Of a stretch of DNA of 64,000 nt, positions 39,442 through 49,161 are shown piece after piece (position 1 is the stretch's first letter; every line of letters starts with the position of its first letter). The position numbers and the translations under genes are program-made. The stretch covers positions 1 to 64,000 of the forward strand of contig CALADS010000068.1 in the NCBI GenBank assembly GCA_937890825.1, given 5' to 3'. The notes under the pieces were generated by a model. It did not search any database. It worked only from the letters and a program-made list of their open reading frames with translations, and was not told the origin of the DNA. Origin of the DNA: an uncultured Bacteroides sp. (GTDB lineage Bacteria; Bacteroidota; Bacteroidia; Bacteroidales; Bacteroidaceae).

Positions 39442-40716
39442 ATGAAAGTATTACTGTTAGGCTCTGGTGGCCGTGAACATGCTTTGGCTTGGAAAATAGC
39501 CCAAAGCCCCAAAGTGGAAAAACTCTACATTGCTCCGGGCAATGCCGGAACAAGTTCTGTAGGCGAAAATGTGGATATCAAAGCCACTGATTTTGCAGCC
39601 TTGAAGATTTTTGCCTTAGAACGTGAAATAGACATGATTGTAGTAGGTCCGGAAGACCCGCTGGTACAAGGCATCTTTGATTATTTCAAAGCCGATATCA
39701 CTACGCAGAACATTGCCATCATCGGCCCGTCTGCCAAAGGCGCACAACTGGAAGGCAGCAAAGAGTTTGCTAAGGAATTCATGCAACGCCACCACATCCC
39801 TACTGCCCGCTATAAAAGCGTAACGGCAGAAACCTTGCCTGAAGGCCTGGCCTTTCTGGAAACTCTTTCGGCTCCCTACGTATTAAAAGCCGACGGACTC
39901 TGTGCCGGAAAGGGTGTACTGATTTTGCCTACTCTGGAAGAAGCCAAGAAAGAATTGCAGGAAATGCTGGGTGGTATGTTTGGCAACGCCAGTGCTACGG
40001 TAGTAATCGAGGAATTCCTCAGCGGCATTGAATGCTCGGTATTTGTATTGACCGACAGCGAACACTACAAAGTGCTGCCCGTGGCCAAAGACTACAAACG
40101 CATCGGAGAAGGCGACAAGGGTCTGAACACCGGCGGTATGGGTAGCGTGACTCCGGTACCCTTTGCCAACGACGAATTTATGGAAAAGGTGCGCACTCGC
40201 ATCATCGAACCCACCATCAACGGTTTACGTGAAGAAGGCATCCTCTACAAAGGTTTCATCTTCCTGGGCCTTATCAACGTACAAGGCGAACCGATGGTTA
40301 TTGAATACAACGTACGCATGGGCGACCCTGAAACAGAAAGTGTGATGCTACGCCTGCAAAGCGACATCGTCGACTTGTTTGAAGGGGTTTATCAGGTGAA
40401 TCTTCACACCAAAACCATGCTGCTCGACCCGCGTGCAGCTGCTTGTGTAATGCTGGTAAGCGGAGGATATCCGGGCGAATACAAAAAAGGAAAGCCCATT
40501 ACCGGATTCACCTTGGCAGAAACCACTGACAGCATTCTGTTTCATGCCGGAACCACGATGAAAGACGGTCGCATCGTAACCAACGGCGGACGTGTCATTG
40601 CAGTCTGCTCTTATGGCGAAACTAAAGAAGAAGCTTTGGAAAAGAGCTATAAAGTAGCCGACTTGATCAGCTTCGATGGCAAATACTTCCGTCGCGACAT
40701 CGGTTTCGACCTATAA
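39442..40716 (+). CDS. purD: Phosphoribosylamine-glycine ligase
   Basis: 424 residues, full length. It begins MKVLLLGSGGREHALAWKIA; ATP-grasp signatures include VLKADGLCAGKGVLI and LNTGGMGSVTPVPF, then EYNVRMGDPETE. It makes glycinamide ribonucleotide in purine synthesis. Single gene with its own terminator hairpin. Confidence 0.96.
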   Translation: MKVLLLGSGGREHALAWKIAQSPKVEKLYIAPGNAGTSSVGENVDIKATDFAALKIFALEREIDMIVVGPEDPLVQGIFDYFKADITTQNIAIIGPSAKGAQLEGSKEFAKEFMQRHHIPTARYKSVTAETLPEGLAFLETLSAPYVLKADGLCAGKGVLILPTLEEAKKELQEMLGGMFGNASATVVIEEFLSGIECSVFVLTDSEHYKVLPVAKDYKRIGEGDKGLNTGGMGSVTPVPFANDEFMEKVRTRIIEPTINGLREEGILYKGFIFLGLINVQGEPMVIEYNVRMGDPETESVMLRLQSDIVDLFEGVYQVNLHTKTMLLDPRAAACVMLVSGGYPGEYKKGKPITGFTLAETTDSILFHAGTTMKDGRIVTNGGRVIAVCSYGETKEEALEKSYKVADLISFDGKYFRRDIGFDL

Positions 40717-40751
40717 TGCCCAGGAGTTGGTACACACACACTCCCTTTCTA

Positions 40752-40799
40752 TTTTCAGACGCGGATTTGATGCCATTATACCTTATCCGCGTCTGAAAA
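40752..40799 (+). terminator. Terminator after purD
   Basis: TTTTCAGACGCGGAT pairs exactly with ATCCGCGTCTGAAAA, an 18-nt loop between. Confidence 0.85.
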
Positions 40800-40865
40800 A
40801 TAATCGGCAAGCCTATCGACACGCCCTAGCTTATTCATGTAAAAAACCTTCCAATCCATTGTCCC

Positions 40866-41861
40866 TTGCGTACTCGTAGATTTCAGACCCGCATTACTAC
40901 AGGCCGACTGACCCTGCCCATCACCATTGTGCTGACTATATGTTGCTGGATAACCACTGCCCTACTGACTCCCGACATAGAGCCTGCACGGCGTGCCTAT
41001 CCATTATGGAATTTCTTTTATATTCATTTCATCCCAAGTTGGGGAAGTTATCTCTGCAGTTATCTAATCTATAGCCTCATGGGCTACCTGCTGATAGAAC
41101 TGAACAACATGTATGCCCTCATCCGCATGCGCGCTTCTATCCAAACTGCAGCCTATTTTCTATTTATGGCCGTTTGCCCGGCTCTCTATCCCATCACCGC
41201 AGGAACTGTGGCCTCTTTGGCACTATTGGCAGCTCTCTTCTTTCTCTTTCGCAGTTATCAGAAGGGAATCTCCTCATCCGATCTGTTCTATACCTTTCTC
41301 TGCATTGGCACAGGCAGCCTGATATTTCCACAACTTACCTATTTCGTACCGGTATTCTGGATAGGAGCCTACCTGTTCCAATCGCTACACCCCAAGAGTT
41401 TCTTTGCATCCATATTAGGTTGGGGATTACCGTTCTGGCTGTTACTGGCACATGCCTACTTTCACGGACAAATGGAACTGTTTCGGCATCCTTTTACCGA
41501 ACTAACCACCTTTACCTCTGTCAACTTCCGTTTTCAACCGTGGGAAATAGCCACATTGAGCTACCTGCTTCTGTTATTCATTACCAGTGGTACCCACTGT
41601 CTGATTGCAGGCTATGAAGACAAGATTAGGACACGCAGCTATCTGCAATTCATCATTCTCTATACAGGCTACACTTTTCTATACATTGTGCTGCAACCAG
41701 CCATGTGCATCTTTCTGCTACCTATACTTATACTAGGAATCAGTATCCTGACTGGTCATTTATTTGTATTGACCAACAACCGCAGTTCTAACTATTTTTT
41801 CATCTTCATGCTGATAAACCTCTGCATGCTATTCTGTTATAACGTATGGACACTTTTCTAG
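40866..41861 (+). CDS. Hypothetical integral membrane protein
   Basis: 331 residues, about nine hydrophobic segments. The start appears to be TTG 40866: an in-frame stop lies about 50 bp upstream and no ATG occurs before the second helix. The first residues (TRRFQTRITTGRLTLP) are basic, consistent with a cytoplasmic N terminus before a first helix (ITIVLTICCWITTALL). The family occurs in Bacteroidota as an uncharacterised membrane protein. The last 16 bp overlap the next gene, so they are cotranscribed. Confidence 0.75.
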   Translation: MRTRRFQTRITTGRLTLPITIVLTICCWITTALLTPDIEPARRAYPLWNFFYIHFIPSWGSYLCSYLIYSLMGYLLIELNNMYALIRMRASIQTAAYFLFMAVCPALYPITAGTVASLALLAALFFLFRSYQKGISSSDLFYTFLCIGTGSLIFPQLTYFVPVFWIGAYLFQSLHPKSFFASILGWGLPFWLLLAHAYFHGQMELFRHPFTELTTFTSVNFRFQPWEIATLSYLLLLFITSGTHCLIAGYEDKIRTRSYLQFIILYTGYTFLYIVLQPAMCIFLLPILILGISILTGHLFVLTNNRSSNYFFIFMLINLCMLFCYNVWTLF

Positions 41862-42325
41862 AATTACTGAACCAACTCATGATAGACTGGGGATATGCTG
41901 GTCTCTTTCTGTCGGCACTACTGGCCGGAAGCATCGTACCCTTCAGCTCGGAACTCGTACTGGTGGCACTAGTACAGCTGGGACTTAACCCGCTGGGCTG
42001 TATCTTATCGGCCGCCTTGGGCAACACATTGGGAGGAATGACCTGCTACTACATGGGACGACTAGGAAAAACCGAATGGATAGAAAAATACTTTAAGGTA
42101 CGAAAGGAAAAGATAGACCACATGCAAGACTTTCTGCAAGGAAAAGGGGCACTTATGGCTTTCTTTGCTTTCTTGCCATTTGTAGGCGAAGCCATCGCCA
42201 TAGCCCTGGGATTTATGCGCAGCAATCTAACACTGACCACAGCATCGATGTTTGCCGGCAAGCTGATGCGCTATGCCGCCATGTTATGGGTGCTGAAAGG
42301 AGCCACCGATATCATTCTTAATTAA
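41846..42325 (+). CDS. DedA/YqaA-family (VTT-domain) membrane protein
   Basis: 159 residues, small SNARE-associated/VTT family. The signatures are GYAGLFLSALLAGSIVPFSS, ALGNTLGGMTCYYMGRLG and FLPFVGEAIAIALGFMRS, with the F/G-rich re-entrant loop and GGMTCYYMGR box. Family members influence lipid flipping and membrane energetics. Start overlaps the previous gene by 16 bp. Confidence 0.88.
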   Translation: MDTFLELLNQLMIDWGYAGLFLSALLAGSIVPFSSELVLVALVQLGLNPLGCILSAALGNTLGGMTCYYMGRLGKTEWIEKYFKVRKEKIDHMQDFLQGKGALMAFFAFLPFVGEAIAIALGFMRSNLTLTTASMFAGKLMRYAAMLWVLKGATDIILN

Positions 42326-42341
42326 ATAGCCCATATTACTC

Positions 42342-43007
42342 ATGAAACGAATCATAGAACTGACCGAAGACGGAAGTGCCACACTCTTTGTGCCCGAACT
42401 GAATGAACACTATCATTCTGTAAAAGGGGCACAGACCGAATCGCAACATATCTTTATCAACATGGGACTCAAAGCAGCAACGTGTGTCGAAGCCCGTGTC
42501 TTGGAAATAGGATTTGGCACCGGACTGAATGCCCTGCTCACCCTGCAAGCAGCCGAAGAACTACAGATTCCCATCCGATATACCGGCATCGAACGCTATC
42601 CGCTGCTGTGGAAAGAAGTCGATGCCCTGCACTACAGCGACCATCCGCTGTTTCAATCACTACACACAGCACCCTGGAACCAGGAAGTATCCATCACTCC
42701 CCTTTTCAGCCTGCAAAAGATAGAAGCTGATGTGTGCGAACTGCTGCGGCATCCATCCCCGCAACTGACAGCCGACGGACTCTATACACATGTATACTTC
42801 GACGCTTTTGCTCCGGAGAAACAGCCGGAAATGTGGGCAGAAGACCTCTTCCGCCAATTGTATCAGCTCCTGGTGCCCGGAGGCATATTGACCACCTACT
42901 GCGCCAAAGGCTGCATCCGCAGAATGCTACAGTCGATAGGCTTCAAGACCGAACGTCTGCCAGGCCCTCCGGGAGGAAAACGAGAGATACTCAGAGCCAC
43001 CAAATAA
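42342..43007 (+). CDS. mnmD: tRNA (mnm5s2U34) methyltransferase MnmD
   Basis: 221 residues. The SAM-binding VLEIGFGTGLNALLTLQAAE and the catalytic region VYFDAFAPEKQPEMW match the methyltransferase half of MnmC; the FAD-dependent half is absent, as in the stand-alone MnmD of many non-proteobacteria. It finishes mnm5-uridine at wobble positions. It lies 16 bp after the DedA gene. Confidence 0.9.
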   Translation: MKRIIELTEDGSATLFVPELNEHYHSVKGAQTESQHIFINMGLKAATCVEARVLEIGFGTGLNALLTLQAAEELQIPIRYTGIERYPLLWKEVDALHYSDHPLFQSLHTAPWNQEVSITPLFSLQKIEADVCELLRHPSPQLTADGLYTHVYFDAFAPEKQPEMWAEDLFRQLYQLLVPGGILTTYCAKGCIRRMLQSIGFKTERLPGPPGGKREILRATK

Positions 43008-43058
43008 TCCCATACCGTATTTTTAAGCTTTTATATCTCTACTTTCATTTACATGTTG

Positions 43059-43066
43059 TATCTTTG
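43059..43066 (+). promoter_or_regulatory. Promoter -7 box of the zinc-type ABC genes
   Basis: TATCTTTG followed by TAGG, 37 bp before the ATG. Confidence 0.6.
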
Positions 43067-43102
43067 TAGGCAAAAGAAGAAAACATTCAGCTCACTTAAC
43101 CC

Positions 43103-43975
43103 ATGAAGAAACTGTTCATTATCCTTATAAGCGTCATCCTGACATCTTGTAACTTTGGCAGCCAAAGCAAAGAGACCCAAGACGCTGAAAAACCACTCAT
43201 CACTGTCACCATCGAACCCCTGCGCTATTTCACAGAAGCCATAGCCGGAGATAATTTCCGCGTGGTAAGCATGGTGCCCAAGGGAAGTAGCCCGGAAACC
43301 TACGATCCCACACCCCAGCAACTGATGGATCTGGCTAAAAGCAAAGCCTATTTCCGTATCGGCCACATAGGATTCGAAAAAATCTGGATGGACAAACTTT
43401 CAGACAACGCTCCCCATCTGCAATTCTTCGATATGTCTAAAGGAATCGAACTTATCTATGAAGAAACGCATCACGTAGGCGTGGAACCCCATGTATGGAA
43501 TTCTACTACCAATGCCCATACCCTGGCAACCAACATTCTCAGCGCACTCTGCGCACTAGACAAAGAACATAAAACGCTCTTTATAGAACGATATGACTCG
43601 CTAGTAGGACGACTGAACCGTACAGATAGCCTCATTACAGAAAAACTGGCTAAACCCGAAGCCAGCCGGGCTTTCATGATTTATCATCCGGCATTGTCGT
43701 ACTTTGCCCGTGATTACCAACTATTGCAGATTCCGATAGAGAGCGAAGGCAAAGAACCTTCTCCTGCACAGCTAAAAGAGTTGATAAAACTGTGCCGGGC
43801 AGAAAAAGTGCGCGTAATTTTCGTGCAACCGGAATTCGACCGGCGCAACGCAGAACTCATAGCCCAACAAATAGGAGCCAACGTAGTAGAAATCAATCCA
43901 CTTTCTTATCATTGGGAAGAGGAAATGTTGAAAACAGCCAACGCACTTGTTCTGTATGGAAACCCCCATCCTTGA
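43103..43975 (+). CDS. znuA: Metal ABC transporter substrate-binding lipoprotein (ZnuA-like)
   Basis: 290 residues. Lipobox LTSC at Cys 14. The cluster-9 binding-protein pattern is present: VTIEPLRYFTEAIAGDN, MVPKGSSPETYDPTPQQLMD, VEPHVWNSTTNAHTLA, MIYHPALSYFARDY and EIN. His residues at HVGVEPHVW and YHPAL fit a zinc or manganese site, but the His-rich loop typical of ZnuA is short. It overlaps the ATPase gene by 20 bp. Confidence 0.88.
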   Translation: MKKLFIILISVILTSCNFGSQSKETQDAEKPLITVTIEPLRYFTEAIAGDNFRVVSMVPKGSSPETYDPTPQQLMDLAKSKAYFRIGHIGFEKIWMDKLSDNAPHLQFFDMSKGIELIYEETHHVGVEPHVWNSTTNAHTLATNILSALCALDKEHKTLFIERYDSLVGRLNRTDSLITEKLAKPEASRAFMIYHPALSYFARDYQLLQIPIESEGKEPSPAQLKELIKLCRAEKVRVIFVQPEFDRRNAELIAQQIGANVVEINPLSYHWEEEMLKTANALVLYGNPHP

Positions 43976-44720
43976 AATAAAGAACCTGCAAGCTGCTTAC
44001 GAGGGAAAGACTGTACTCCATGACGTGAACCTCACCGTATATCAGCACGATTTTCTAGGGATAATCGGCCCAAACGGTGGAGGAAAAACAACCCTCATCA
44101 AATGCATTCTGGGGCTGCTGAAGCCCAAGGAAGGCACCATCATGCCGCATCCGCTGCAACCTGAACATGCCTCGCTTACCATGGGGTATCTGCCCCAATA
44201 CAATATGATAGACCGGAAGTTTCCCATTACAGTAGAAGAAGTTATCCTTTCCGGTCTAAGCAGTCAGAAATCACTTACATCGCGTTTTACAGCCGAACAC
44301 CGCCGCAAAGCGGAAGAAACTATCGTCCGTATGGGACTGGAAGGAATGGAAGACCGCGCCATCGGTGCCTTGAGCGGCGGACAGATACAACGGGCTTTAC
44401 TGGGACGCGCCATCATATCCGACCCCGAACTGGTGATTCTCGATGAGCCAAGCACGTATATTGATAAACGATTCGAAGCCCGTCTCTATGAATTACTGGC
44501 CGAAATCAACAAGGAGTGTGCCATCATTCTGGTGAGCCACGACATCGGCACCATTCTTCAGCAAGTAAAATCCGTGGCGTGTGTCAACGAAACCCTGGAT
44601 TACCATCCATCTACCCAATGCGTAACCGGCGAATGGCTGGAATACCATTTCAACTGCCCCATCGAACTGCTGGGACACGGTTCGCTGCCCCACCGCATCC
44701 TGGGCAGCCATACACACTGA
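43956..44720 (+). CDS. znuC: Metal ABC transporter ATPase (ZnuC-like)
   Basis: 254 residues from ATG 43956 (METPILEIKNLQAAYEGKTV). Walker A GPNGGGKTT, signature LSGGQIQRALLGRA, Walker B ELVILDEPSTYID and H-loop LVSHD are all present. It belongs with the upstream binding protein, but no permease gene follows: after the stop comes a large palindrome and an unrelated gene. The permease must be elsewhere or lost. Confidence 0.88.
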   Translation: METPILEIKNLQAAYEGKTVLHDVNLTVYQHDFLGIIGPNGGGKTTLIKCILGLLKPKEGTIMPHPLQPEHASLTMGYLPQYNMIDRKFPITVEEVILSGLSSQKSLTSRFTAEHRRKAEETIVRMGLEGMEDRAIGALSGGQIQRALLGRAIISDPELVILDEPSTYIDKRFEARLYELLAEINKECAIILVSHDIGTILQQVKSVACVNETLDYHPSTQCVTGEWLEYHFNCPIELLGHGSLPHRILGSHTH

Positions 44721-44737
44721 CCGCATCTGAAAGGGAA

Positions 44738-44826
44738 CAGCCCTCTAACAGCTCCGTAACATCCCCACGCAGAGGTACCTCTACACGGGGATGTTACGGG
44801 TCTGTTACGGAGCTGTTGCAGGGCTG
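44738..44826. repeat. Nested palindrome after znuC
   Basis: An outer inverted repeat of 24 bp (CAGCCCTCTAACAGCTCCGT plus AACA; two mismatches) encloses a perfect inner stem CGTAACATCCCC/GGGGATGTTACG. Inside that lies AGAGGTACCTCT, itself a palindrome. The TGTTACGG element occurs twice on the right, so two alternative foldings exist. No T-run follows. Confidence 0.85.
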
Positions 44827-44885
44827 ATGCCTGGAAAGTGCGCTTTTTATCATTAAGCAATCCTAATAATCTATAGGATTGGCAG

Positions 44886-44913
44886 TTGTTTCACACAGAA
44901 TTCATTATCTTTG
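44886..44913 (+). promoter_or_regulatory. Promoter of the DUF2723 gene
   Basis: TTGTTT (44886) and TATCTTTG (44906) with 20-bp spacing, a near-ideal Bacteroidota promoter, 27 bp before the ATG. Confidence 0.75.
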
Positions 44914-44939
44914 CAGCCATGCCTGCTACAGGCTGAGAA

Positions 44940-47900
44940 ATGAAAACAAGTGTAAGAATGAAACAATACAGAACCATAAACAACCTGATGGGTTGGATTA
45001 CCTTTCTTATTGCAGCCACGGTCTATTGCCTGACTATCGAACCTACTGCAAGCTTTTGGGACTGTCCCGAGTTTATCACCACTGGCTATAAGCTGGAAGT
45101 AGGACACCCGCCCGGTGCGCCTTTCTTCATGCTGGTAGCCAACCTGTTTTCACAGTTTGCCTCCGACACCACTACCGTAGCCAAGATGGTGAACTACATG
45201 AGTGCTCTGATGAGTGCCTCTTGTATCTTGTTCCTGTTTTGGAGCATCACACACTTGGTACGAAAACTGATAGTAACCGATGAGAAGCAGATAACCACCG
45301 GACAACTAATCACCATTATGGGAAGCGGCCTGGTAGGTGCACTGGTATATACATTCAGCGACACTTTCTGGTTCAGTGCGGTAGAGGGTGAGGTATATGC
45401 CTTTTCATCGCTCTTCACCGCGGTGGTATTCTGGCTCATCTTGAAGTGGGAGGACGTGGCTGATGAACCTCATTCTGACCGCTGGCTTATTCTGATAGCC
45501 TATCTCACCGGACTTTCCATCGGAGTACACTTGCTGAATCTGCTCTGCCTGCCTGCCATCGTATTGGTGTATTACTACAAAAAAGTGCCTCATGCCACGG
45601 CCAAAGGCTCTCTGCTGGCTCTGATGGGGTCGGGCATATTGGTAGCAGCCGTTCTTTATGGCATTGTGCCGGGCATCGTAAAAGTGGGCGGATGGTTTGA
45701 ATTACTGTTTGTCAATTCATTAGGTATGCCGTTCAACAGCGGTGTCATCGTGTATATCATATTACTGGCAAGTGCCTTGGTATGGGGAGTATACGAGAGC
45801 TATACCGAACGTAGCAAACAGCGGATGGCCCTTTCTTTTGTACTGACCATAGCCATGCTGGGTATTCCCTTCTACGGACATGGAGCCAGTTCTGTGATTA
45901 TCGGAATCGTAGTCGTAGCCTTGCTTTGGCTGTATCTACGCCCTCAGACACAAGCTGCCATCCAAGAGAAGCTTCGTGTAAGTGCACGTACACTGAACAC
46001 TACGCTGCTCTGCACCATGCTGATTGTGATGGGGTATTCTTCGTATGCGCTGATTGTGATACGCTCTACAGCCAACACGCCGATGGACCAGAACTCTCCG
46101 GAAGATATCTTCACATTGGGAGAATACCTGGGTCGTGAACAATATGGCACACGCCCCTTGTTCTACGGTCCTGCCTATACCTCACAAGTGGCTTTGGACG
46201 TCAATGAAAAAAGCGGCTATTGCGAACCACGCATCAAAAGCGAGCGCACCAAATACATCCGCAAAGAAAAAGCTACACCAGACGAGAAAGACTCGTATAT
46301 CGAGATTCCAGGTCGCATAGAGTATGAATACGCTCAGAACATGCTTTTCCCGCGTATGTACAGCAGCGCACATGCTTCCTATTACCAGGCTTGGCAAGAT
46401 ATAGAAGGTTATGAAGTGCCTTACGACAAATGTGGAGAAATGGTGATGGTGAAGATGCCTACCCAATGGGAAAACATCAAATTCTTCTTCTCTTACCAAC
46501 TGAACTGGATGTATTGGCGCTACTTTATGTGGAACTTTGCCGGACGGCAAAACGACATACAGGGTAGCGGAGAAGTGGAACACGGCAACTGGATTACCGG
46601 ATTCAGCTTCATTGATAATCTGCTTGTGGGCAACCAGGATTTAATTCCTACAGTACTGAAAGAGAATAAAGGACGAAACGTATTCTACTGTCTGCCGCTA
46701 ATTCTCGGTATCATCGGTCTGCTATGGCAAGCCTACCGCGGACAGAAGGGCATACAGCAGTTCTGGGTGGTATTCTTCCTGTTCTTTATGACCGGTATTG
46801 CCATCGTGCTTTACCTGAACCAAACACCCAGCCAACCCCGTGAACGCGACTATGCGTACGCCGGCTCTTTCTATGCCTTTGCCATCTGGGTGGGTATGGG
46901 TGTAGCCGGAGTGGTGCAACTGCTGCGCGACGCCCTGCACGTAAAGAGCGAAAAACAACACCTAACCCTAGCTGCCGTCACAGCATTGGTGTGCTTGCTG
47001 GTTCCGGTGCAAATGGCTAGCCAGACATGGGACGACCACGACCGAAGCAACCGCTACATGGCACGCGACTTCGGGCAGAACTATCTGATGTCCTTGCAAG
47101 AGAGCGGCAACCCGATTATCTATACCAACGGCGATAACGATACTTTCCCCTTGTGGTATAACCAAGAGACAGAAGGTTTCCGCACAGATGCACGTACTTG
47201 CAACCTGTCTTACCTACAGACCGACTGGTACATCGATCAGATGAAGCGTCCGGCATACGACAGTCCGTCACTGCCTATCACTTGGGATCGCATGGAGTAT
47301 GTAGAAGGTACCAACGAATACATTCCCGTACGTCCTGAAATCAAAAAAAGCATAGACGAACTCTATGCCGAAGCCGAAAAACAGGCACTGAACGGTCAGC
47401 CGGAAGTCAAGGTAAAAATTCAGAAAGAGTTTGGAGAAAATCCATACGAACTGAAAAATATCCTAAAGCATTGGGTAAGAGGGAAGAATGAGGAAATGAA
47501 AGTGATTCCTACCGACAGCATCGTGATAAAAGTGGACAAGGAGGCTGTAAGACGCAGCGGCATGATGATTCCGGGCGACAGCATACCGGATTATATGCAC
47601 ATCTCGCTGAAAGGCAAACGGGCCCTCTACAAAAGCGAACTGATGATGCTGGAAATGCTGAGCCAGGCCAACTGGGAACGCCCCATCTACATAGCCATCA
47701 GCGTAGGAGCAGAAAATCAACTGGGCATGGCCAATCACTTCATTCAAGAAGGCTTGACGTATCGCTTCACCCCATTTGACAATAAAAAGACAGGCGTAAG
47801 CATCGATACTGAAAAGATGTACGATAACTTAATGCACAAATTCAAATTCGGAGGCATAGACCAGCCGGGTATCTATATCGATGAAAATGCCATGCGGATG

Positions 47901-48332
47901 TGCTATACGCACCGTCGCCTGTTCTCCCAACTGGCACAGCAACTGATGCTGGAAGGAAAGAAAGAAAAAGCCAAAGAGGTATTGGATTACGGCGAAAAAA
48001 TGATACCTGCCTACAATGTGCCTTATGATTGGCAAAATGGTTCAGTTCAAATGGCTGAATGTTACTATCAGCTCGGAGAAACAGCCAAAGCTGACGAAAT
48101 GATGAAAGCCCTGGCTGATAAATCGGTGGAATACCTCACCTGGTATCTGAGTATGGATAACAAGCGGTTCTATTATACCAGCCACGAGTATGAATACCAT
48201 TGGGCACTGTTGGATCGTGAAACCAAAATCATGAAGCAGTATCATTCGAACCTGGCCAACACCTACGAGCCCAAAGTCAATGAACTATATAACCTCTATG
48301 TAGAACGAATGGAAAAAGGAGGACATTACTAA
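44940..48332 (+). CDS. DUF2723 family membrane protein (GT117-type)
   Basis: 1130 residues. The N-terminal half has about 12 membrane helices with ITFLIAATVYCLTIEPTASF, then WDCPEFITTGYKLEVGHPPG and APFF, the signature region of DUF2723, whose conserved acidic residues resemble those of membrane glycosyltransferases (family GT117). The soluble C-terminal half includes YTNGDNDTFPLWYNQE and ends in helices like tetratricopeptide repeats. These proteins are Bacteroidota-specific and proposed to glycosylate exported products; the reaction is not established. Single-gene unit with terminator. Confidence 0.9.
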   Translation: MKTSVRMKQYRTINNLMGWITFLIAATVYCLTIEPTASFWDCPEFITTGYKLEVGHPPGAPFFMLVANLFSQFASDTTTVAKMVNYMSALMSASCILFLFWSITHLVRKLIVTDEKQITTGQLITIMGSGLVGALVYTFSDTFWFSAVEGEVYAFSSLFTAVVFWLILKWEDVADEPHSDRWLILIAYLTGLSIGVHLLNLLCLPAIVLVYYYKKVPHATAKGSLLALMGSGILVAAVLYGIVPGIVKVGGWFELLFVNSLGMPFNSGVIVYIILLASALVWGVYESYTERSKQRMALSFVLTIAMLGIPFYGHGASSVIIGIVVVALLWLYLRPQTQAAIQEKLRVSARTLNTTLLCTMLIVMGYSSYALIVIRSTANTPMDQNSPEDIFTLGEYLGREQYGTRPLFYGPAYTSQVALDVNEKSGYCEPRIKSERTKYIRKEKATPDEKDSYIEIPGRIEYEYAQNMLFPRMYSSAHASYYQAWQDIEGYEVPYDKCGEMVMVKMPTQWENIKFFFSYQLNWMYWRYFMWNFAGRQNDIQGSGEVEHGNWITGFSFIDNLLVGNQDLIPTVLKENKGRNVFYCLPLILGIIGLLWQAYRGQKGIQQFWVVFFLFFMTGIAIVLYLNQTPSQPRERDYAYAGSFYAFAIWVGMGVAGVVQLLRDALHVKSEKQHLTLAAVTALVCLLVPVQMASQTWDDHDRSNRYMARDFGQNYLMSLQESGNPIIYTNGDNDTFPLWYNQETEGFRTDARTCNLSYLQTDWYIDQMKRPAYDSPSLPITWDRMEYVEGTNEYIPVRPEIKKSIDELYAEAEKQALNGQPEVKVKIQKEFGENPYELKNILKHWVRGKNEEMKVIPTDSIVIKVDKEAVRRSGMMIPGDSIPDYMHISLKGKRALYKSELMMLEMLSQANWERPIYIAISVGAENQLGMANHFIQEGLTYRFTPFDNKKTGVSIDTEKMYDNLMHKFKFGGIDQPGIYIDENAMRMCYTHRRLFSQLAQQLMLEGKKEKAKEVLDYGEKMIPAYNVPYDWQNGSVQMAECYYQLGETAKADEMMKALADKSVEYLTWYLSMDNKRFYYTSHEYEYHWALLDRETKIMKQYHSNLANTYEPKVNELYNLYVERMEKGGHY

Positions 48333-48343
48333 TCACCAAAAAT

Positions 48344-48380
48344 AAAGCGTTTCTTACTTATCTGAAGTAAGATACGCTTT
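48344..48380 (+). terminator. Terminator after the DUF2723 gene
   Basis: AAAGCGTTTCTTACTT pairs with AAGTAAGATACGCTTT, then TGTTTGG. Confidence 0.8.
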
Positions 48381-48417
48381 GTTTGGTATCATCATAACCT
48401 ACAAAATATATCCTATT

Positions 48418-49080
48418 GTGTTCATCGAACAGCCACCCAAATTAATCCGTAAATTATATCCTAGCGCCCTATGGCGTATCAATCCAGAAGAAAAAGCCGT
48501 TTATCTGACTTTCGATGATGGGCCTATTCCAGAAGTGACCCCCTGGGTACTTGATTTGCTGGATCAGCACCAGATAAAAGCCACTTTCTTCATGGTGGGA
48601 GATAATGTGCGTAAGCATCCTGATATTTTCCGTATGGTAGTGGAGCGCGGGCATCGCATAGGAAATCATACCTTCAATCATATTCGCGGATTCAGCCGTA
48701 AATATTTCACTGCTGCCAGCTATTTGGAAAATACAGAAGAAGCACATGATTTCATGTCTTCTATTTGCGACCCGGAAATCACCCGGCAAGCACTCAGACC
48801 TTTATTATTCCGTCCGCCTCATGGACACATGGGATGGGCTCAATACATGGTGCTGAAACAACGATACCGTATCATCATGTGGGACGTTGTAACCCGCGAC
48901 TACAGCAAGAAGCTGCGCGGTCCGCAAGTGCTGGCCAACGTAATGCGGTATACCCGTAACGGTTCCATCATCACTTTCCACGATTCACTGAAATCATGGA
49001 ACAACCACAATCTACAGTACGCGCTGCCCCGCGCCATCACTTTCTTGAAAGAAGAAGGATACCAGTTTAAACTATTATAA
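48418..49080 (+). CDS. Polysaccharide deacetylase (NodB-like)
   Basis: 220 residues from GTG 48418 (read as MFIEQPPKLIRKLYPSALWR); a TTG further upstream lies in the terminator hairpin of the previous gene and is unlikely. The NodB motifs are complete: YLTFDDGPIP (Asp pair), GNHTFNH (metal His pair), FRPPHGH and the C-terminal ITFHDS. It removes N- or O-acetyl groups from a sugar chain; no signal peptide, so it acts in the cytoplasm or on lipid-linked precursors. Convergent with the DUF4861 gene. Confidence 0.88.
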   Translation: MFIEQPPKLIRKLYPSALWRINPEEKAVYLTFDDGPIPEVTPWVLDLLDQHQIKATFFMVGDNVRKHPDIFRMVVERGHRIGNHTFNHIRGFSRKYFTAASYLENTEEAHDFMSSICDPEITRQALRPLLFRPPHGHMGWAQYMVLKQRYRIIMWDVVTRDYSKKLRGPQVLANVMRYTRNGSIITFHDSLKSWNNHNLQYALPRAITFLKEEGYQFKLL

Positions 49081-49089
49081 TCCTACCCC

Positions 49090-49147
49090 AAAAAGAAACA
49101 ACCGATGAATTCACCCAATTGGATGAATTCATCGGTTGTTTCTTTTT
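49090..49147. terminator. Bidirectional terminator
   Basis: A 24-bp perfect stem (AAAAAGAAACAACCGATGAA plus TTCA and its complement) with a 10-nt loop sits between two convergent genes. A- and T-runs lie on both sides. Confidence 0.92.
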
Positions 49148-49161
49148 TCACAGGCTTTACC

